A stretch of DNA of 5,548 bases from a bacterium (GTDB taxonomy: Bacteria; SZUA-79; Acidulodesulfobacterales; Acidulodesulfobacteraceae): contig JAJZYC010000097.1 in the NCBI GenBank assembly GCA_021806125.1, forward strand, positions 1 to 5,548, in the 5' to 3' direction. The notes beneath the pieces were generated by a model. That model saw nothing but the letters and a program-made list of their open reading frames with translations. It was not told the DNA's origin and ran no database searches. Below, one piece after another: positions 5,152-5,548 of this stretch. The translations under genes and the position numbers were made by a program. The number at the start of each line of letters is the position of its first letter. Position 1 is the stretch's first letter.

Positions 5152-5548
5152 TTAAATTTTTGTAACAATATTATTATAATCTCTCTGCTCGCAGGCTATA
5201 AAACCCTGAAGGAGTTTAGCCGCAGGCGCGTAAAACATTGAACCTGACCGCTGGATTACCTCGTCGGCAAATAAGCCTGCCCAGTTACCCACGAATTCGC
5301 TAAAAAACATAAATTCGTTGGCAACGACTTCATTAAAAGGCAAGGGTTCTTTAACCTGCCCCGAAAGATACCTGCCTTCGAGATTTATAAGCGCCGCCAT
5401 AAATCCCAAAATATAGGAAATGTGGTCGGGTCTTTTCATAGAAACTCCGTTCGGATCTTTTAACTCGAAATTTAGAGATTTATACGTAATTTCTAATTTA
5501 TCGACAATGGCAAGGTCGCCTTCGTTGCCGGATTTGCCTCCGTCTTCC
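5152..5548 (-). CDS. TorD/DmsD-like molybdoenzyme chaperone, 5' end outside the window
   Basis: The open frame enters from the right edge and ends at TAA (5154-5152), showing 131 residues. It contains the family's hallmark region: DPNGVSMKRPDHISYILGFM, then a helix (AALINLEG), then NEFMFFSEFVGNWAGLFADEV, which aligns by eye with the PDHxxxxLEFM and FxxxHLxxW...F pattern of TorD/DmsD/NarJ-type proteins. The family is cytoplasmic and all-helical. It binds the twin-arginine signal of molybdopterin oxidoreductases and supports cofactor insertion before Tat export. The ATG at 5439 lies inside the conserved segment, and the frame continues unbroken upstream for 36 more codons, so the true start is outside. 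The partner enzyme is expected upstream (beyond 5548) and is not visible. The C-terminus (YAPAAKLLQGFIACEQ...) is the usual final helix. Confidence 0.75.
   Translation of the reverse strand, partial: EDGGKSGNEGDLAIVDKLEITYKSLNFELKDPNGVSMKRPDHISYILGFMAALINLEGRYLSGQVKEPLPFNEVVANEFMFFSEFVGNWAGLFADEVIQRSGSMFYAPAAKLLQGFIACEQRDYNNIVTKI

Noticed and set aside
5128..5167. Inverted repeat TGTTACA/TGTAACA at the TorD stop
   Set aside because: Seven bases with a 26-base gap in very AT-rich DNA is expected by chance, and there is no GC core for a terminator.
4942..5241. Plus-strand 99-codon ORF with hydrophobic stretches
   Set aside because: It is the reverse of the signal-peptide coding region and the TorD C-terminus; its hydrophobic look comes from AT-rich antisense codons.
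1..5548. CRISPR arrays, tRNA or rRNA genes, insertion sequences
   Set aside because: No regularly spaced direct repeats, no cloverleaf-like segment, no conserved rRNA stretch and no transposase motif were seen on reading both strands; only the nucleotidyltransferase remnant hints at past mobility.

Overview
The window reads as a moderately AT-rich Gram-negative bacterial chromosome, probably from an environmental or metagenomic source. The Gram-negative call rests on an outer-membrane beta-barrel porin, Sec signal peptides and a TorD-type redox-enzyme chaperone. The style (AT-rich, porin beside TorD) would suit a deltaproteobacterial-type sulfur or metal respirer, but that is a guess and no taxon can be fixed from these genes. 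Nearly all genes lie on the minus strand, so they read from high to low coordinates.

Region A (5548 to 5152, minus): the C-terminal 131 residues of a TorD/DmsD-like chaperone whose start lies outside the window. Such proteins mature molybdopterin oxidoreductases, so the enzyme operon is probably just beyond the right edge. Region B (about 5075 to 4605, minus): a small secreted protein with a clear signal peptide but no ATG, GTG or TTG start. An 11-bp perfect hairpin lies over its signal cleavage site. Region C (4460 to 2901, minus): a 519-residue outer-membrane porin with a strong ribosome binding site, followed by a good intrinsic terminator (2832-2864).

Region D (2809 to 2489, minus): a decayed stretch. 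A frameshifted N-terminal piece of a nucleotidyltransferase (AbiEii/MNT-like GGxAVNxYG motif) is followed, with a 1-base stop/start overlap, by an unrecognised 63-codon ORF. Region E (2487 to 241, minus): a likely two-gene operon with a TIM-barrel sugar phosphate isomerase/epimerase-family protein and a 12-TM MFS transporter. It is preceded by a candidate promoter and an 8-codon leader ORF. Both genes start 7-8 bases after an upstream stop with little or no Shine-Dalgarno sequence, which suggests translational coupling. The pair probably imports and converts a sugar, polyol or related organic compound.

Region F (1-240): no complete gene. A plausible 3' end of a plus-strand gene stops at 137. 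A short minus-strand reading frame with stops in it ends at 134, so the two frames converge on overlapping stop codons.

I do not see a clearly new multi-gene system. The points most worth a second look are the secreted protein without a normal start, its hairpin, the nucleotidyltransferase remnant, and the stop/start-coupled isomerase-transporter operon.
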